Shown here in pieces: positions 1 to 9,200 of a stretch of 25,476 nucleotides of DNA. Each line of letters starts with the position of its first letter. Position 1 is the first letter of the stretch. A program made the position numbers and the translations under genes. This stretch comes from Acidobacteriota bacterium. GTDB lineage: Bacteria; Acidobacteriota; UBA6911; JACQSX01. The stretch is from positions 1 through 25,476 of the forward strand of contig JACQGG010000046.1 of the NCBI GenBank assembly GCA_016199665.1. Direction: 5' to 3'. The notes under the pieces are model-generated. The model did not search any database. It saw only the letters and a program-made list of their open reading frames with translations, and had not been told where the DNA came from.

Positions 1-2207
1 CCGCCGGGCTCTTCGGGCCGTTCCCGCTCGCTCAATTTCACCACAGCGAGATTGGAGCGGTCGGAAACGTCGCCGCCGCCGAAAGCGGCAACATTTTTGC
101 CGCAGGGAACAGGCAAATTCATCGCTCCACAGATGGGGGCTCAGTTTTTTCCTCTCGCGCCGTCTTGGCCGACGCGGAGCTGCGAGCGCCGTTTCCTCCG
201 CTCGTTCTCGATCCGGTCAGCATGTCGTCTGCCTATGTGGCCGGCAGACGGCTCTACCACACCAGCGACAGTGGGGTTACCTGGAGGGCGTTAACAGTCG
301 TGGACCCGGATCCCACTCACGTGGTTATCGCGTTGGCCATGGCCCCGGCTTCGCGCTCCACGCTCTATGCGGCAACCGCGTGCCTGCCGGAAGTCGCGCT
401 GGTCTCCTGTCCGATTGTTTCCTGGGTTTGGCGTTCCCAGAATGCGGGCGAGAGCTGGGTTCAGATGACTCCCGTGTCGGGGCTGGTCAACCGGCTGGCG
501 GTCGATCCCCGGCAAAACAATACGGTGTATGCCACCATCGGCGCTTTCCCAGCCGGACCGAGTATCTCCGCCGGATTCGTTCCGGGTGATCTGCTGCGGT
601 CCACCAACGGAGGCGCTCTATGGGCCTCGGTTCGCGGCAATTTGCCGCTGGCGCCGGTGAACACCGTCGTGATTGATCCAGCCTCCTTGCCCAGCGTACT
701 CACGCAGCCTGCCCAAACGCTTTACGCGGGAACTGACGCCGGAGTGTTTGTCAGCTTCAACGGGGGCGCGCAGTGGACCGACATCAGTGGGAACCTTCCG
801 CCCAGTCCCATTACCCACCTGGCGCTGCAGCAGCCGGGCAGCACGTTGCTGGCGGCCACGTTTGGCCGCGGAACTTACCTGACGTCGACAGAGGAGTTCA
901 TCCCCGGCGTGATCGTCAATCCGCTTTCGCTGGAGGTGACGGTGATGCAGGGGACGACGATAACCACCGGCGTTACTCTGGCCAATCTGTCCACGACCAC
1001 CGCGACCTTTTGGCAACTGAATACGCTCAACTCCTGGATCAGTTCTCCGGAACCGAGCGGGATCCTGGGTCCGAGCGCTTCGGCGCAGGTCGCCGTCAGC
1101 ATTTCCGCGGCCGATCTGCAGGCAGGCACTTACCTGGGACGCCTGGAAGTAGTCTCGGGCCCGTTGGTGCAGAACATTCTTGTCGTAGCGCATGTGACGC
1201 CGTCGCCGGCTCAAATAACCCTTGTCAGCGGGAACAATGCAAGCGGCGCCGCCGGCACTGCATTGCCGCCGCTGCAGGTCCTAATTTTGGACGCCAACAA
1301 GCTTCCCTTGCCGGGTGTCTCCGTCAACTGGACGATCGCCAGCGGAGGAGGCTCCCTGAGTGCTCGAACCGTTTTGGCCAATGCCGCCGGAATCGCCAGC
1401 ACGGTCCTCACCCTGCCTGCCAAGCCTGGGAAAGTCCAGGTGGTGGCCAGCAGCGGCAGGCTCTCGGTTATCTTTAGCGCCACCGCCTTCCTTTCGCCCG
1501 CTGTGGATTCTGTAATAGATGGAGTGACTTTCAACGCTTACGCCTCTCTTGGGCCGGGAAGCATTCTCTTCATTGCCGGACGGAACCTGGCGGAGGAGGC
1601 CGTCATTGCCAGCGGTTCATCGCTGCCAACCTTGCTCCAGACCACACGGGTCCTGCTGGCAACGGCAGCCGGCGATGTGCCGCTCCCGCTTTTTTCGGTA
1701 TCGCCGCTGCAGATAAGAACCTTGCTGCCTGCAGTCATGTCGCCAGGATCCTACAGGCTTCACGTCGAGGTGGCCTCCATCCGCAGCCGTGACGTCCAGA
1801 TTTCGATCGCCGCTTTCGACCCGGGGATTTACACGCTGAGCGAAAGCGGCCAGGGCCCGGGGATGTTCATCAAAGCGGATGGTTCGCTGGTGACGGCGGC
1901 CAATCCAGCCGGCCGAGGAGCCACGGTTACTTTCTATGCGGCCGGCCTGGGGGCGGTGAACCCTCCCATTGCAGCAGGCCAGCCAGGCGCTGTGGCGGAA
2001 CCCTTGAACCGCACGGTTGTCAATCCGCGAGTTTTCTTTGACATTTATCCGGCCGAGGTGATTTATAGCGGCCTGGTTCCAGGTTTTGCGGGACGCTACC
2101 AGGTGACGGTTCGCGTCCCCGCGCGGGTGACCCCCTCCACAAACGTTTCGGTCAGTCTGACTCTGGGGGGGTTTGCAAGCAACCCTGTTACGATTCCGGT
2201 AAGATAG
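1..2207 (+). CDS. Secreted BNR-propeller / Ig-like protein with Solibacter-type C-terminal domain (5' end missing)
   Basis: The frame is open from position 3 to the TAG at 2205-2207 (734 codons), so the true start is upstream of the window; the ATG at 165 is internal. The N-terminal part holds at least five Asp-box (BNR/sortilin-like) motifs, such as HRSTDGGS, YHTSDSGVTW, RSTNGGALW and VSFNGGAQW, which mark a beta-propeller. Then comes a BACON-like Ig region (begins IVNPLSLEVTVMQGTT), a bacterial Ig-like (Big_1-type) domain (LDANKLPLPGVSVNWTIAS), and a last domain of about 230 residues beginning near DSVIDGVTFNAYASLGPGSI, the pattern of the TIGR03437 domain found in Solibacter relatives. The family is probably extracellular or surface-attached; ligand and partner are unknown. 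It ends 42 bp before the secretion ATPase in the same direction, so co-transcription is possible. No catalytic residues are apparent. Confidence 0.85.
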   Translation, partial: AGLFGPFPLAQFHHSEIGAVGNVAAAESGNIFAAGNRQIHRSTDGGSVFSSRAVLADAELRAPFPPLVLDPVSMSSAYVAGRRLYHTSDSGVTWRALTVVDPDPTHVVIALAMAPASRSTLYAATACLPEVALVSCPIVSWVWRSQNAGESWVQMTPVSGLVNRLAVDPRQNNTVYATIGAFPAGPSISAGFVPGDLLRSTNGGALWASVRGNLPLAPVNTVVIDPASLPSVLTQPAQTLYAGTDAGVFVSFNGGAQWTDISGNLPPSPITHLALQQPGSTLLAATFGRGTYLTSTEEFIPGVIVNPLSLEVTVMQGTTITTGVTLANLSTTTATFWQLNTLNSWISSPEPSGILGPSASAQVAVSISAADLQAGTYLGRLEVVSGPLVQNILVVAHVTPSPAQITLVSGNNASGAAGTALPPLQVLILDANKLPLPGVSVNWTIASGGGSLSARTVLANAAGIASTVLTLPAKPGKVQVVASSGRLSVIFSATAFLSPAVDSVIDGVTFNAYASLGPGSILFIAGRNLAEEAVIASGSSLPTLLQTTRVLLATAAGDVPLPLFSVSPLQIRTLLPAVMSPGSYRLHVEVASIRSRDVQISIAAFDPGIYTLSESGQGPGMFIKADGSLVTAANPAGRGATVTFYAAGLGAVNPPIAAGQPGAVAEPLNRTVVNPRVFFDIYPAEVIYSGLVPGFAGRYQVTVRVPARVTPSTNVSVSLTLGGFASNPVTIPVR

Positions 2208-2249
2208 GCAGTATGCGCGCAGCATTTGTGGCGGCAGGGAGGATGTAAG

Positions 2250-3590
2250 ATGAGCAGCGGTCCTGTCCTCGGCCGCCGAAGCATCCCGGCCGGGGCTGCC
2301 TCGCCCACTCAAAGTCAAGAGCGCCACGCCGGTCTCAAAACGCGTGTACACCAGAAGCTTCTGGGCGTGCTCAACATGGATGCCGTCAAAGCAGAAAGCC
2401 GGCAGGAGTTGGGTCGGGAAGTGCAGAACGTGCTGGAGCGGATCCTCCGCGAGTCCCAGCTCCCGATCAGTATGATGGAGCGCAACCGCCTGGCGGAAGA
2501 AATCCTGGACGAAGTCTTCGGCCTGGGACCGCTGGAACCGCTGCTGAAGGATCCCACGATCTCCGATATTCTCGTGAACACGCATAAGTACGTCTACATT
2601 GAACGGCACGGGAAGCTGATGGAAACAAATATCCGCTTCCAGAGCGATCGCCACCTGCTGCATATCATCGAGAAGATCGTCTCCAGCGTGGGGAGGCGGA
2701 TTGACGAATCCGTCCCGCTGGTGGATGCGCGTCTGCCGGACGGCTCGCGCGTTAATGCCATCATCCCGCCGCTGGCCGTCGACGGGCCGTCGCTCTCCAT
2801 CCGCCGTTTCGGACGCAAGGTGCTGAGCAACGAAGAACTGCTCCGCAACCAGACCGTGACGCAGGCCGTGATGGCATTCCTTGCCGCCTGCGTGGAGGCG
2901 CGGCTCAACATTGTGATTTCCGGCGGTACCGGTTCCGGTAAGACCACTTTTCTCAACTGCCTCTCGCGGTTTATTCCCGAGCACGAGCGGGTGATCACCA
3001 TCGAGGACACCGCCGAGTTGCAGATTCAGCTTGAGGACGTAGTCCGCATGGAAACGCGCCCCCCCAACATCGAGGGCAAGGGCGCAATCACGCAGCGGCA
3101 ACTGCTGATGACGGCATTACGTCTGCGCCCCGACCGGATTCTGCTCGGCGAGGCGCGCGGCGGCGAGGCGCTGGATATGCTGCAGGCCATGGGCACGGGC
3201 GTGGAGGGTTCGATGACAACGGTGCATGCCAACTCCCCCGCCGATGCCTTCAGCCGGCTGGAGACGATGGTGATGATGGCCAAGCTCGACCTGCCGAGCC
3301 GCTTTATCCGCCAGCAGATGACCTCGGTGGTTCAGTTGCTGGTGCAGACGGCCCGCCTCAGTGACGGTACGCGCAAGGTAACCCACATCGCCGAAGTAGT
3401 GGGCTTGCGCGATTTGCAGATCCAGGTGCAGGATATCTTCGTTTTCGAGCAAACCGGCGTCGGAGACGATGGCCGGGTGCTGGGACGATTTCGAGGCACA
3501 GGCGCCTCGCCGCGCTTTCTGGAGCGCCTGCGCGTGTTGGGTCTGCCGCTCCCCCCCAAGCTTTTTGAAGAAGTTGTGCCGGTCGCCTAG
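2250..3590 (+). CDS. cpaF: CpaF/TadA-family secretion ATPase (type IV pilus/type II secretion-like)
   Basis: Hexameric ATPase that powers Tad/Flp pilus assembly or related secretion at the cytoplasmic face of the inner membrane. From the chosen ATG the protein has 446 residues, normal for CpaF. Visible motifs: Walker A GGTGSGKT (225-232), Asp box VITIEDTAEL (248-257), Walker B region RILLGEARGGE (296-306) and His box TTVHANSP (323-330); the N-terminal domain carries the CpaF-typical GLGPLEPLLKDPTISDILVN. I chose ATG 2250 because AGGGAGGA (2236-2243) lies 6 bases upstream; a TTG at 2226 would add eight residues but lacks such a site. Oddity: the usual tadB/tadC membrane partners do not follow; a small outer-membrane barrel follows instead after 20 bp. 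Family assignment is secure, the exact system served is not. Confidence 0.93.
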   Translation: MSSGPVLGRRSIPAGAASPTQSQERHAGLKTRVHQKLLGVLNMDAVKAESRQELGREVQNVLERILRESQLPISMMERNRLAEEILDEVFGLGPLEPLLKDPTISDILVNTHKYVYIERHGKLMETNIRFQSDRHLLHIIEKIVSSVGRRIDESVPLVDARLPDGSRVNAIIPPLAVDGPSLSIRRFGRKVLSNEELLRNQTVTQAVMAFLAACVEARLNIVISGGTGSGKTTFLNCLSRFIPEHERVITIEDTAELQIQLEDVVRMETRPPNIEGKGAITQRQLLMTALRLRPDRILLGEARGGEALDMLQAMGTGVEGSMTTVHANSPADAFSRLETMVMMAKLDLPSRFIRQQMTSVVQLLVQTARLSDGTRKVTHIAEVVGLRDLQIQVQDIFVFEQTGVGDDGRVLGRFRGTGASPRFLERLRVLGLPLPPKLFEEVVPVA

Positions 3591-3610
3591 GCCGCCGTCC
3601 GAGGAGGACC

Positions 3611-4219
3611 ATGACACAGAAGAATTTCCGGATCCAGAGCGTTTTGCAGCTTTTCCTGTTCTTGTTATTTCCTGTAACACCTTGCATCGCCCAGACGGCG
3701 CCCGCATGGGAGTTCTTCGGCGGTTATTCCCTCCAGAGATCTCACGTGCGGGAGTATTATAAGTCGTCGCCGATTCTCTACACGTTTCGCGACGCGTCGA
3801 TCAACCTCGACGGCTGGAAGGCGTCTGTCACGGAAAACCGGAACCGGTGGTTTGGAGGCACACTCGATCTCAGCGGCCACTACAAGACGCCGCAACTGCT
3901 CGGGACGACCAACCAGGAACGAATGTTTGCGATCTTGTACGGACCGCGAATCTTCTACCGGATGCCTTGGGTCGTCCCTTTCGCCCACGTCCTGATGGGT
4001 GCCGCCCATGCGGACGTGCGGGTGACACCGGCCGGACCTCACGATTCTGACTTCGCGTTTGCCATGGCGGCAGGAGGCGGAGTGGATCTGAATCTCGGGG
4101 GCCGGGCCGCGGTTCGCCTCTTCCAGGCGGAGTATTTTCGCACCAAAGCTTTAGGAACGAGGCCGGACCATTACCGGGCGTCCGCCGGGATGGTTTTCTA
4201 TTTGGGTGAAAGGGAATAA
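3611..4219 (+). CDS. Small outer-membrane beta-barrel protein (OmpA/OmpW-like fold)
   Basis: A 202-residue protein with a clear signal peptide: charged start MTQKNFR, hydrophobic core LFLFLLFPVT and probable cleavage near CIAQ-TAPAW. The mature part alternates aromatic and small residues in the way of eight-stranded barrels (EFFGGYSLQ, WFGGTLDLSGHY, PRIFYRMPW, FAFAMAAGGGVDLNL) and ends with an aromatic-rich strand MVFYLGERE. In Acidobacteria such proteins are usually annotated as outer membrane beta-barrel proteins of unknown role. A strong GAGGAGGA ribosome site lies at 3601-3608, and the gene begins only 20 bp after the ATPase stop, suggesting one operon. Whether it works with the ATPase cannot be decided from sequence. 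Confidence 0.75.
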   Translation: MTQKNFRIQSVLQLFLFLLFPVTPCIAQTAPAWEFFGGYSLQRSHVREYYKSSPILYTFRDASINLDGWKASVTENRNRWFGGTLDLSGHYKTPQLLGTTNQERMFAILYGPRIFYRMPWVVPFAHVLMGAAHADVRVTPAGPHDSDFAFAMAAGGGVDLNLGGRAAVRLFQAEYFRTKALGTRPDHYRASAGMVFYLGERE

Positions 4220-4290
4220 ATCTTGCCCGTCGTGCCGCTGAGGGCGCAGAGCAGGCGCACAGGCATAAGCACATTAGCCGGGTAGCCGCA

Positions 4291-5187
4291 TTATTTGTCG
4301 CCTATATTAATATCGAATCCCAGTTGCTTGACAAAAGCGACGTCCCCTTCGTCAAACACATTTATGTCGTGCCGCTTAAACCTACCGATAGAGTTGGGAG
4401 CACGAATCAAACCTGTTAGGTCAAGAGTTTGTCCATCTGTAGCAGCCAATCCAAGAAACTCAACTAATTGTCCCATTCCATTCCTTGGATTCAAGCAAAA
4501 CTCATCGTAGTTCAGGAAGAGAAAATCTGTACCCATCGGACTGCATATATCTAAGACCCGTCGATGAACAATGCACCAATATTTCAGAGAGTGATAGGGA
4601 GATATCGTGCAGTCTTTTCCAACAAAATGCTGTCCCCATAACCTTAGTTGATTCTGATTGGTGCTGTAAGCCATGTCCAGTCCATTACGAGCTACATGGA
4701 TATATCTCATGGCTCCGAGGCGTGGTCTTAAACGATCTACGACGACATGCGTATTTGGCTCTTTCCATCCCCACCTAGTGGACTGGGGCAATCGACTCTT
4801 GGCAGATAAGAGAGAGTGGGCCCTTTGCCTTAGCCAATGTGGGGAATGCGGCTTTCGTTCTTGCAATGCCAGCCCACTTATCAAATCAATCTGTTTTGGC
4901 GTAAACGTGTCACTTCCTGTCATTCCTTTGAATAGTATCTCAGTCAATTCATCAAAATCTTCTTCAGAGGCAGATAAACTTTCAATTCGGTTGAATAGGA
5001 AGGTGAACCAAAGATTGTCGTTTGCATGATTCAAATCGCTTCCCATGAAGAACCCTAACTCCAGTAGGCATCGAGCTATTAGGCGAGTTCCGCTTCCTCC
5101 AACGCCTCCTATCACAACTGGGGGCGCGTATGTTCTCAGCAGATCTGGCATGTTTGCGGCGCGGGAATAAGCGGCAGCGGGACTCAC
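4291..5187 (-). CDS. Sulfotransferase-like P-loop protein
   Basis: A 298-residue protein resembling PAPS-dependent sulfotransferases, which move a sulfuryl group from PAPS to a hydroxyl or amine of a glycan, lipid or peptide. Near the N-terminus is a nucleotide loop GGVGGSGTRLIA (27-38), where such enzymes bind the 5'-phosphosulfate; later come RWGWKEPNTHVVVD (138-151) and YIHVARNGLDMAYS (162-175), the usual place of the 3'-phosphate-binding Arg/Ser motif, and NYDEF with a C-terminal SIGRFKRHD. The start is GTG at 5187, whose GTGA overlaps the stop of a small upstream frame; an ATG at 5151 is the alternative. Base composition differs sharply from its neighbours: in 4921-4980 only 20 of 60 bases are G or C. 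This suggests horizontal acquisition. The substrate is unknown, and no glycan genes are nearby. Confidence 0.72.
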   Translation of the reverse strand: MSPAAAYSRAANMPDLLRTYAPPVVIGGVGGSGTRLIARCLLELGFFMGSDLNHANDNLWFTFLFNRIESLSASEEDFDELTEILFKGMTGSDTFTPKQIDLISGLALQERKPHSPHWLRQRAHSLLSAKSRLPQSTRWGWKEPNTHVVVDRLRPRLGAMRYIHVARNGLDMAYSTNQNQLRLWGQHFVGKDCTISPYHSLKYWCIVHRRVLDICSPMGTDFLFLNYDEFCLNPRNGMGQLVEFLGLAATDGQTLDLTGLIRAPNSIGRFKRHDINVFDEGDVAFVKQLGFDINIGDK

Positions 5188-5240
5188 TCGGGAACGTCCG
5201 GCAGGTCGGGCTTATGCTGTGTCTCGTGTTCGCCGGTCAT
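5184..5240 (-). CDS. Possible 18-residue ORF coupled to the sulfotransferase start
   Basis: ATG at 5240 opens an 18-codon frame (MTGEHETQHKPDLPDVPE) whose TGA overlaps the GTG start of the sulfotransferase as GTGA. GGAAGGA lies just before the ATG, though closer than ideal. Many of its codons end in G or C, unlike the AT-rich gene that follows. It could be a tiny leader, or the surviving C-terminus of an older gene, since the frame stays open upstream to a TAG at about 5272. No known family is recognisable. Confidence 0.25.
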   Translation of the reverse strand: MTGEHETQHKPDLPDVPE

Positions 5241-5259
5241 GTCCTTCCATTGGTTGTCC

Positions 5260-5838
5260 TCAAGAGCCGTCTAGCTGGCTCGGCCCGAGATACTGGAAAA
5301 AACTGGTAATCTCGCTGTTGTCCGATGTTAGCTGTACCCAGCCGGACTGAGAAGTCGATGGGCTTACCCCGAACAATTCAATTCCAATTCGGGCCAGTTG
5401 GTTCTGCGCCGGAAGCTGCAATGTAGTGGGATTGTTGGCCAGGGCCGGCAGTCGGCCATCGTTGCCGAACAAGGTGAAGTCCAGCGTCGCCGATTTATCA
5501 GAAAAGTTGGACACGGCGAATGCGGTCAAGGAGGAAGCATCGGACTGGTAGAAAGGAAAGTAGAGGCCCACTGTAGAGACTCCAACTCTCCGGCTCAACA
5601 GGTTCCCGGCATTGTCGTAGAGGTAGGTGATGGCAATGCCGTTTCCGTAGTCGGCCTTGATCAGCCGGCCAGCCTCATCGTAGGCGAACTTGACAACCGA
5701 CGCGGGCAGGTTGAGAGAAGCAAGCAGCACGACAAGCGTCGCCACCCACAGCCAGGAGGACACCGGTCTTTGAACTGCGGCGATGCGCACTACGAGCTGA
5801 AAGTTGCCGCGCTGGAATCTCCCAGTTTCCCTCGGCAT
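5260..5838 (-). CDS. Short exported YD-repeat protein with one 'YFPFYQ' module
   Basis: From ATG 5838 this gives about 192 residues; a TTG at 5877 would add 13. The N-terminus is basic, then hydrophobic (WLWVATLVVLLASLNLPAS), so it looks like a signal peptide. Two YD repeats follow (VVKFAYDEAGRLIKADYGNG and ITYLYDNAGNLLSRR), then a roughly 100-residue beta-rich module beginning LYFPFYQSDASS. It is a paralog of the N-terminal quarter of the 767-residue protein at 9487-11790, which has KADYGNG, YFPFYQ and SQLDGS in the same order. Here the protein stops directly after SQLDGS, where the longer paralog continues with three more modules. It is therefore either a one-module family member or a truncated copy. 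It lies 72 bp upstream of the sulfotransferase. Function unknown; export to the periplasm or surface is likely. Confidence 0.6.
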   Translation of the reverse strand: MPRETGRFQRGNFQLVVRIAAVQRPVSSWLWVATLVVLLASLNLPASVVKFAYDEAGRLIKADYGNGIAITYLYDNAGNLLSRRVGVSTVGLYFPFYQSDASSLTAFAVSNFSDKSATLDFTLFGNDGRLPALANNPTTLQLPAQNQLARIGIELFGVSPSTSQSGWVQLTSDNSEITSFFQYLGPSQLDGS

Positions 5839-6228
5839 CAGATTCGTCCCAGCTAACAGCGGGCCGGGCAGAAACAAGCCCGGCCAAAGGCGCCAGAACC
5901 TCCCCGGCGCGCATCGGTGGATTCTAACAAATCATCAACGAAGGCGGAAGATGTCGAAGACGTGATGAATAAACGCTGAAGTCAGGCGCCCTCAGCGACT
6001 ACGCTGCTCAAGAAACTCTCCGATTGTCTGAAATGTCGTCTCGCTCTCTGCCTTGTGATACTGTTTCTGCTTGTGGCTGCCGGCTTCGCTGGATCTTCAA
6101 ACAGGTCTATCGGGACATCATCGAGCGCCTTAAGGAGCTTGACTGGTCGCCGGTTGCCACTCTGGTGCGCTGAGTATTGTCGAGGGTATCCATGCCGTGT
6201 CACGGCACCCGAGATTTGGGATACGAGT
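5839..6228. other. Divergent intergenic region with weak coding traces
   Basis: About 390 bp between the divergent short YD-repeat gene and the TonB receptor. It must carry promoters for both, but I see no convincing -35/-10 pair; TAGAAT on the minus strand near 5921-5926 is the best single -10-like element. Two coding traces exist on the plus strand: a hydrophobic stretch CRLALCLVILFLLVAAGFAG in the receptor's own frame near 6040-6095, and a 46-codon ORF in another frame at 6033-6173. Confidence 0.4.
6033..6173 (+). CDS. Possible 46-residue ORF or gene remnant
   Basis: ATG 6033 to TGA 6171-6173 encodes 46 residues ending IFKQVYRDIIERLKELDWSP plus ATLVR. The second half has codons ending mostly in G or C and an amphipathic, helix-like pattern, as in real genes of this GC-rich genome. 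The frame is open upstream to a TAA at 5970-5972. There is no clear ribosome site and no family I recognise. It could be the tail of a decayed gene. Confidence 0.2.
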   Translation: MSSRSLPCDTVSACGCRLRWIFKQVYRDIIERLKELDWSPVATLVR

Positions 6229-9200
6229 GTGCGAAGGCGAAATCGAGTACAGGGTTTAGCAGGGTCACTCTTGATCTCGCTGCTTTTCGGCTTGGGGCTC
6301 GACCTGTGGGCTCAAGGGGCCCCCGCGGCGGCGCAGGGGTCGGTGCGAAGCCACGCCGGGATCCCGTTGCCCAATGCCAGGGTACTGGCCAGGCATCTGC
6401 AGGCGGGGCGGAGCCTGGCGACAAGCGTCAGTGAACAGGGGCAGTTTGCTTTTCCGGAGCTGGCGCCCGGCGCTTACGATTTCGAGGTATCCCAGACCGC
6501 GTTCTTGACTCAAACGAAGAGAGGGGTCCTTGTTCGGGCCGGTCAAATCGTGATTTTGGAATTCGTGTTGCAAGCGGTTTCCGAGTCGAATCTTTCCGGC
6601 GCCACCAGCCGGATTGATGAAAGCCAGTTGGTGGGTCTCCCTCTGAACGGCCGCAGCTACAGCCAACTGGCGACTCTGCAAGCCGGCATATCCGAGACGG
6701 GAGGGGGACAAACCTCGCGCGGGGTCGGAGGTGGCAGTCTGAGTGTATCCGGGGGGCGATCTGCTTCAAACAATTTCCTGCTCGACGGCACCAACATCAT
6801 GGACATGTCCAACAGCGTTCCGCGAAGCGCTGCGGGAGTACAACTGGGCGCGGATGCGGTTTTCCAGGTTCTGGTTTCGGGCGCCACCCCCGGAGCTGAG
6901 TATGGCCGGGGCAGCGGCGGAGTGCTCAACTCGATCACACGTTCCGGGTCCGACCCGTTTCACGGTAACCTGTTTGAATACCTTCGGAACAGCAAGCTGG
7001 ACGCCCGCAACTTTTTCGACCGCGATCCGCTGAATCCGCTCCGGCGCAGCGATCCCCCGCCGTTTAAGCGGAACCAGTTTGGATTTACCGTTACCGGACC
7101 GATTCTGCGGGGAAGGACCTATTTCATGGGCAGCTTCGAAGCGATGCGGGACCGTCTGACCGAGACGCAAGTGGATTTCTTCCCCGACCAAGATGCCCGC
7201 CGGGGTGTGATCACCAATGCGGCCGGTCAGGAGATTCACCGCGTTCCGGTAAATCCCCGGGTGAGACCTTATCTGGATCTTTTTCCAATCCCCAATTCAA
7301 CCCGCGAGGGGGAAGGATTCGGCCGCCACATCGGCTCGCAGTTTCAGCCCACCAACGAAAACTATTTCACGATTCGTGTCGACCACAAGATCAGCGACCG
7401 CGACAGTGTTTTTGTGCGTTATACCTTTGACGATGCCGCCAGCGTAAGCGGGCAGGATGTATCCGTGTTTCGCACTCTCACCAACAGTCGCCAGCAATAC
7501 TTGACGCTGATGGAGACTCATATCTTCAGCCTGAGCGCTCTGAACTCATTCCGCTTTGGCTATACGCGTCCCGTGAGCGCCGTGGGATCGCTTTCTTCCA
7601 TCAATATTCCTCCTTCCCTGTTTTTTGTGCCGGGCGCTTACGGATTTGGAACGATCGACATTTCCGGATCGGAGAGCTTTGGTCTTGCGATGTCTCCCGG
7701 ATTCAATGTCATGAATAGCTTCCAGTTTGCCAATGACGTCGTGATTCAACAGGGAGCGCACTCTTTGAAGTTCGGAGCGGAAATACACCGCTACCGATGG
7801 GAGGTTGCCAACTCCGTGAACAAGGCGGGACAGTGGCAATTCAGCAGCCTGGACAACTTTTTGCAGGGGGGGCCGTCAGGGACCAGCTTGACGGTGGCAT
7901 TGCCGGAATCGAATAATCGAAAGTCGTTCCGAGAAACGCTGGCGGGATTTTACGCGCAGGACAGCTTCCGCGTCGGTTCCCGTCTCCAGTGGAATCTTGG
8001 CCTGAGATATGAATTTGCCACGATTATTTCGGAAAAAGACGACCGGCTCGTCGCCGTTCCTGACATCGTGCGCGACACCCAACTGCAGATCGGCCGCATA
8101 TTGAAGGATAATCCTTCGCTTCTGAACTTTTCTCCCCGTCTGGGATTCTCCTGGTCCCCCTTTGAGAAAGGCAAAACCGTGCTGCGCGGCGGCTTTGGCA
8201 TCCACTACGATCCGATTCTGGAATATGTGGTGGATCAACTGAAGGGCACCGCTCCGTTTTATCAGAGGGTGGTGCGGCCGAATTTCGATGCCTCCGCGAC
8301 TTTTCCGGATGCGCTGGCCGCTGCCTCCGAATTCACTGCGCGCACGCCGTTTCAACTGGAGATCCTCGATTACCATCACATGCGAAGCCCGATGGTGCTG
8401 CGTTACAACCTGACGGTGCAGCGCGAGTTGCCCGGTCGCTGGACCGTTCAGGCTTCTTACGTGGGAACGCGCGGGAACCATTTGTTCCGATTTTATGAGG
8501 CCAACCTCTACCCGGTTGCCGTCACCCGCGCCGACGGGTCGCTATTCTTTCCGCCGAATTCCGGTCCCCTCAATCCCGCTTGGGGTGGGATCGGCATGAT
8601 CAGCGCCGACGCGCAGTCTTTCTACAATTCACTGCAGGTCTCGGCGGCAAAAAGCGCCGGCCGGACGCTTTCCTTGCAAGGCAGCTACACTTATTCCAAG
8701 TCGGTGGATGACACCACGGGTTCCTTGAACAGCGGCGGCGCCTTCGCTCGCCAATACCCCCTCCGGCGAACGCTGGACCGGGGCCTTTCTGATTTTGACG
8801 TTCGTCACCGTTTGAGCGTGTCCTACTTTTATTTGCTCCCCTTGCGAGCAGGGCAGCGCGGGGGGAGATCCAGGTTGTTCTGGCAGGCATTCGGGGGCTG
8901 GCGTCTGGGAGGAATCGTCTCCTTCCGTGCCGGAAGTCCATTCCACCCCCTGTCCAACGTCCGCTCGACCGGTTACCTGTTTGTGGCCAACCGGCCCAAT
9001 CTACTGCCGGGGGCCAGGAATTCTACAGGAGGAGTGAGCGCCGGCTGTGGGCCGGTCCGGGCGGGTCAAAAGCTCGGGGGACCCGAGCGCTATTTCGATC
9101 CCTGCGTCTACGGTGCGCCGGAACTGGGCACGCTGGGCAACGTCGGACGCAATACCCTTATTGGGCCGGATGTCCTGAGTATGGATCTTTCTCTGCAAAA

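Noticed and set aside
1617..3101. A 494-codon minus-strand open frame.
   Set aside because: It lies opposite the well-supported Solibacter-type domain and CpaF coding sequence; it is His/Asp/Arg-rich in the way of antisense frames in GC-rich DNA.
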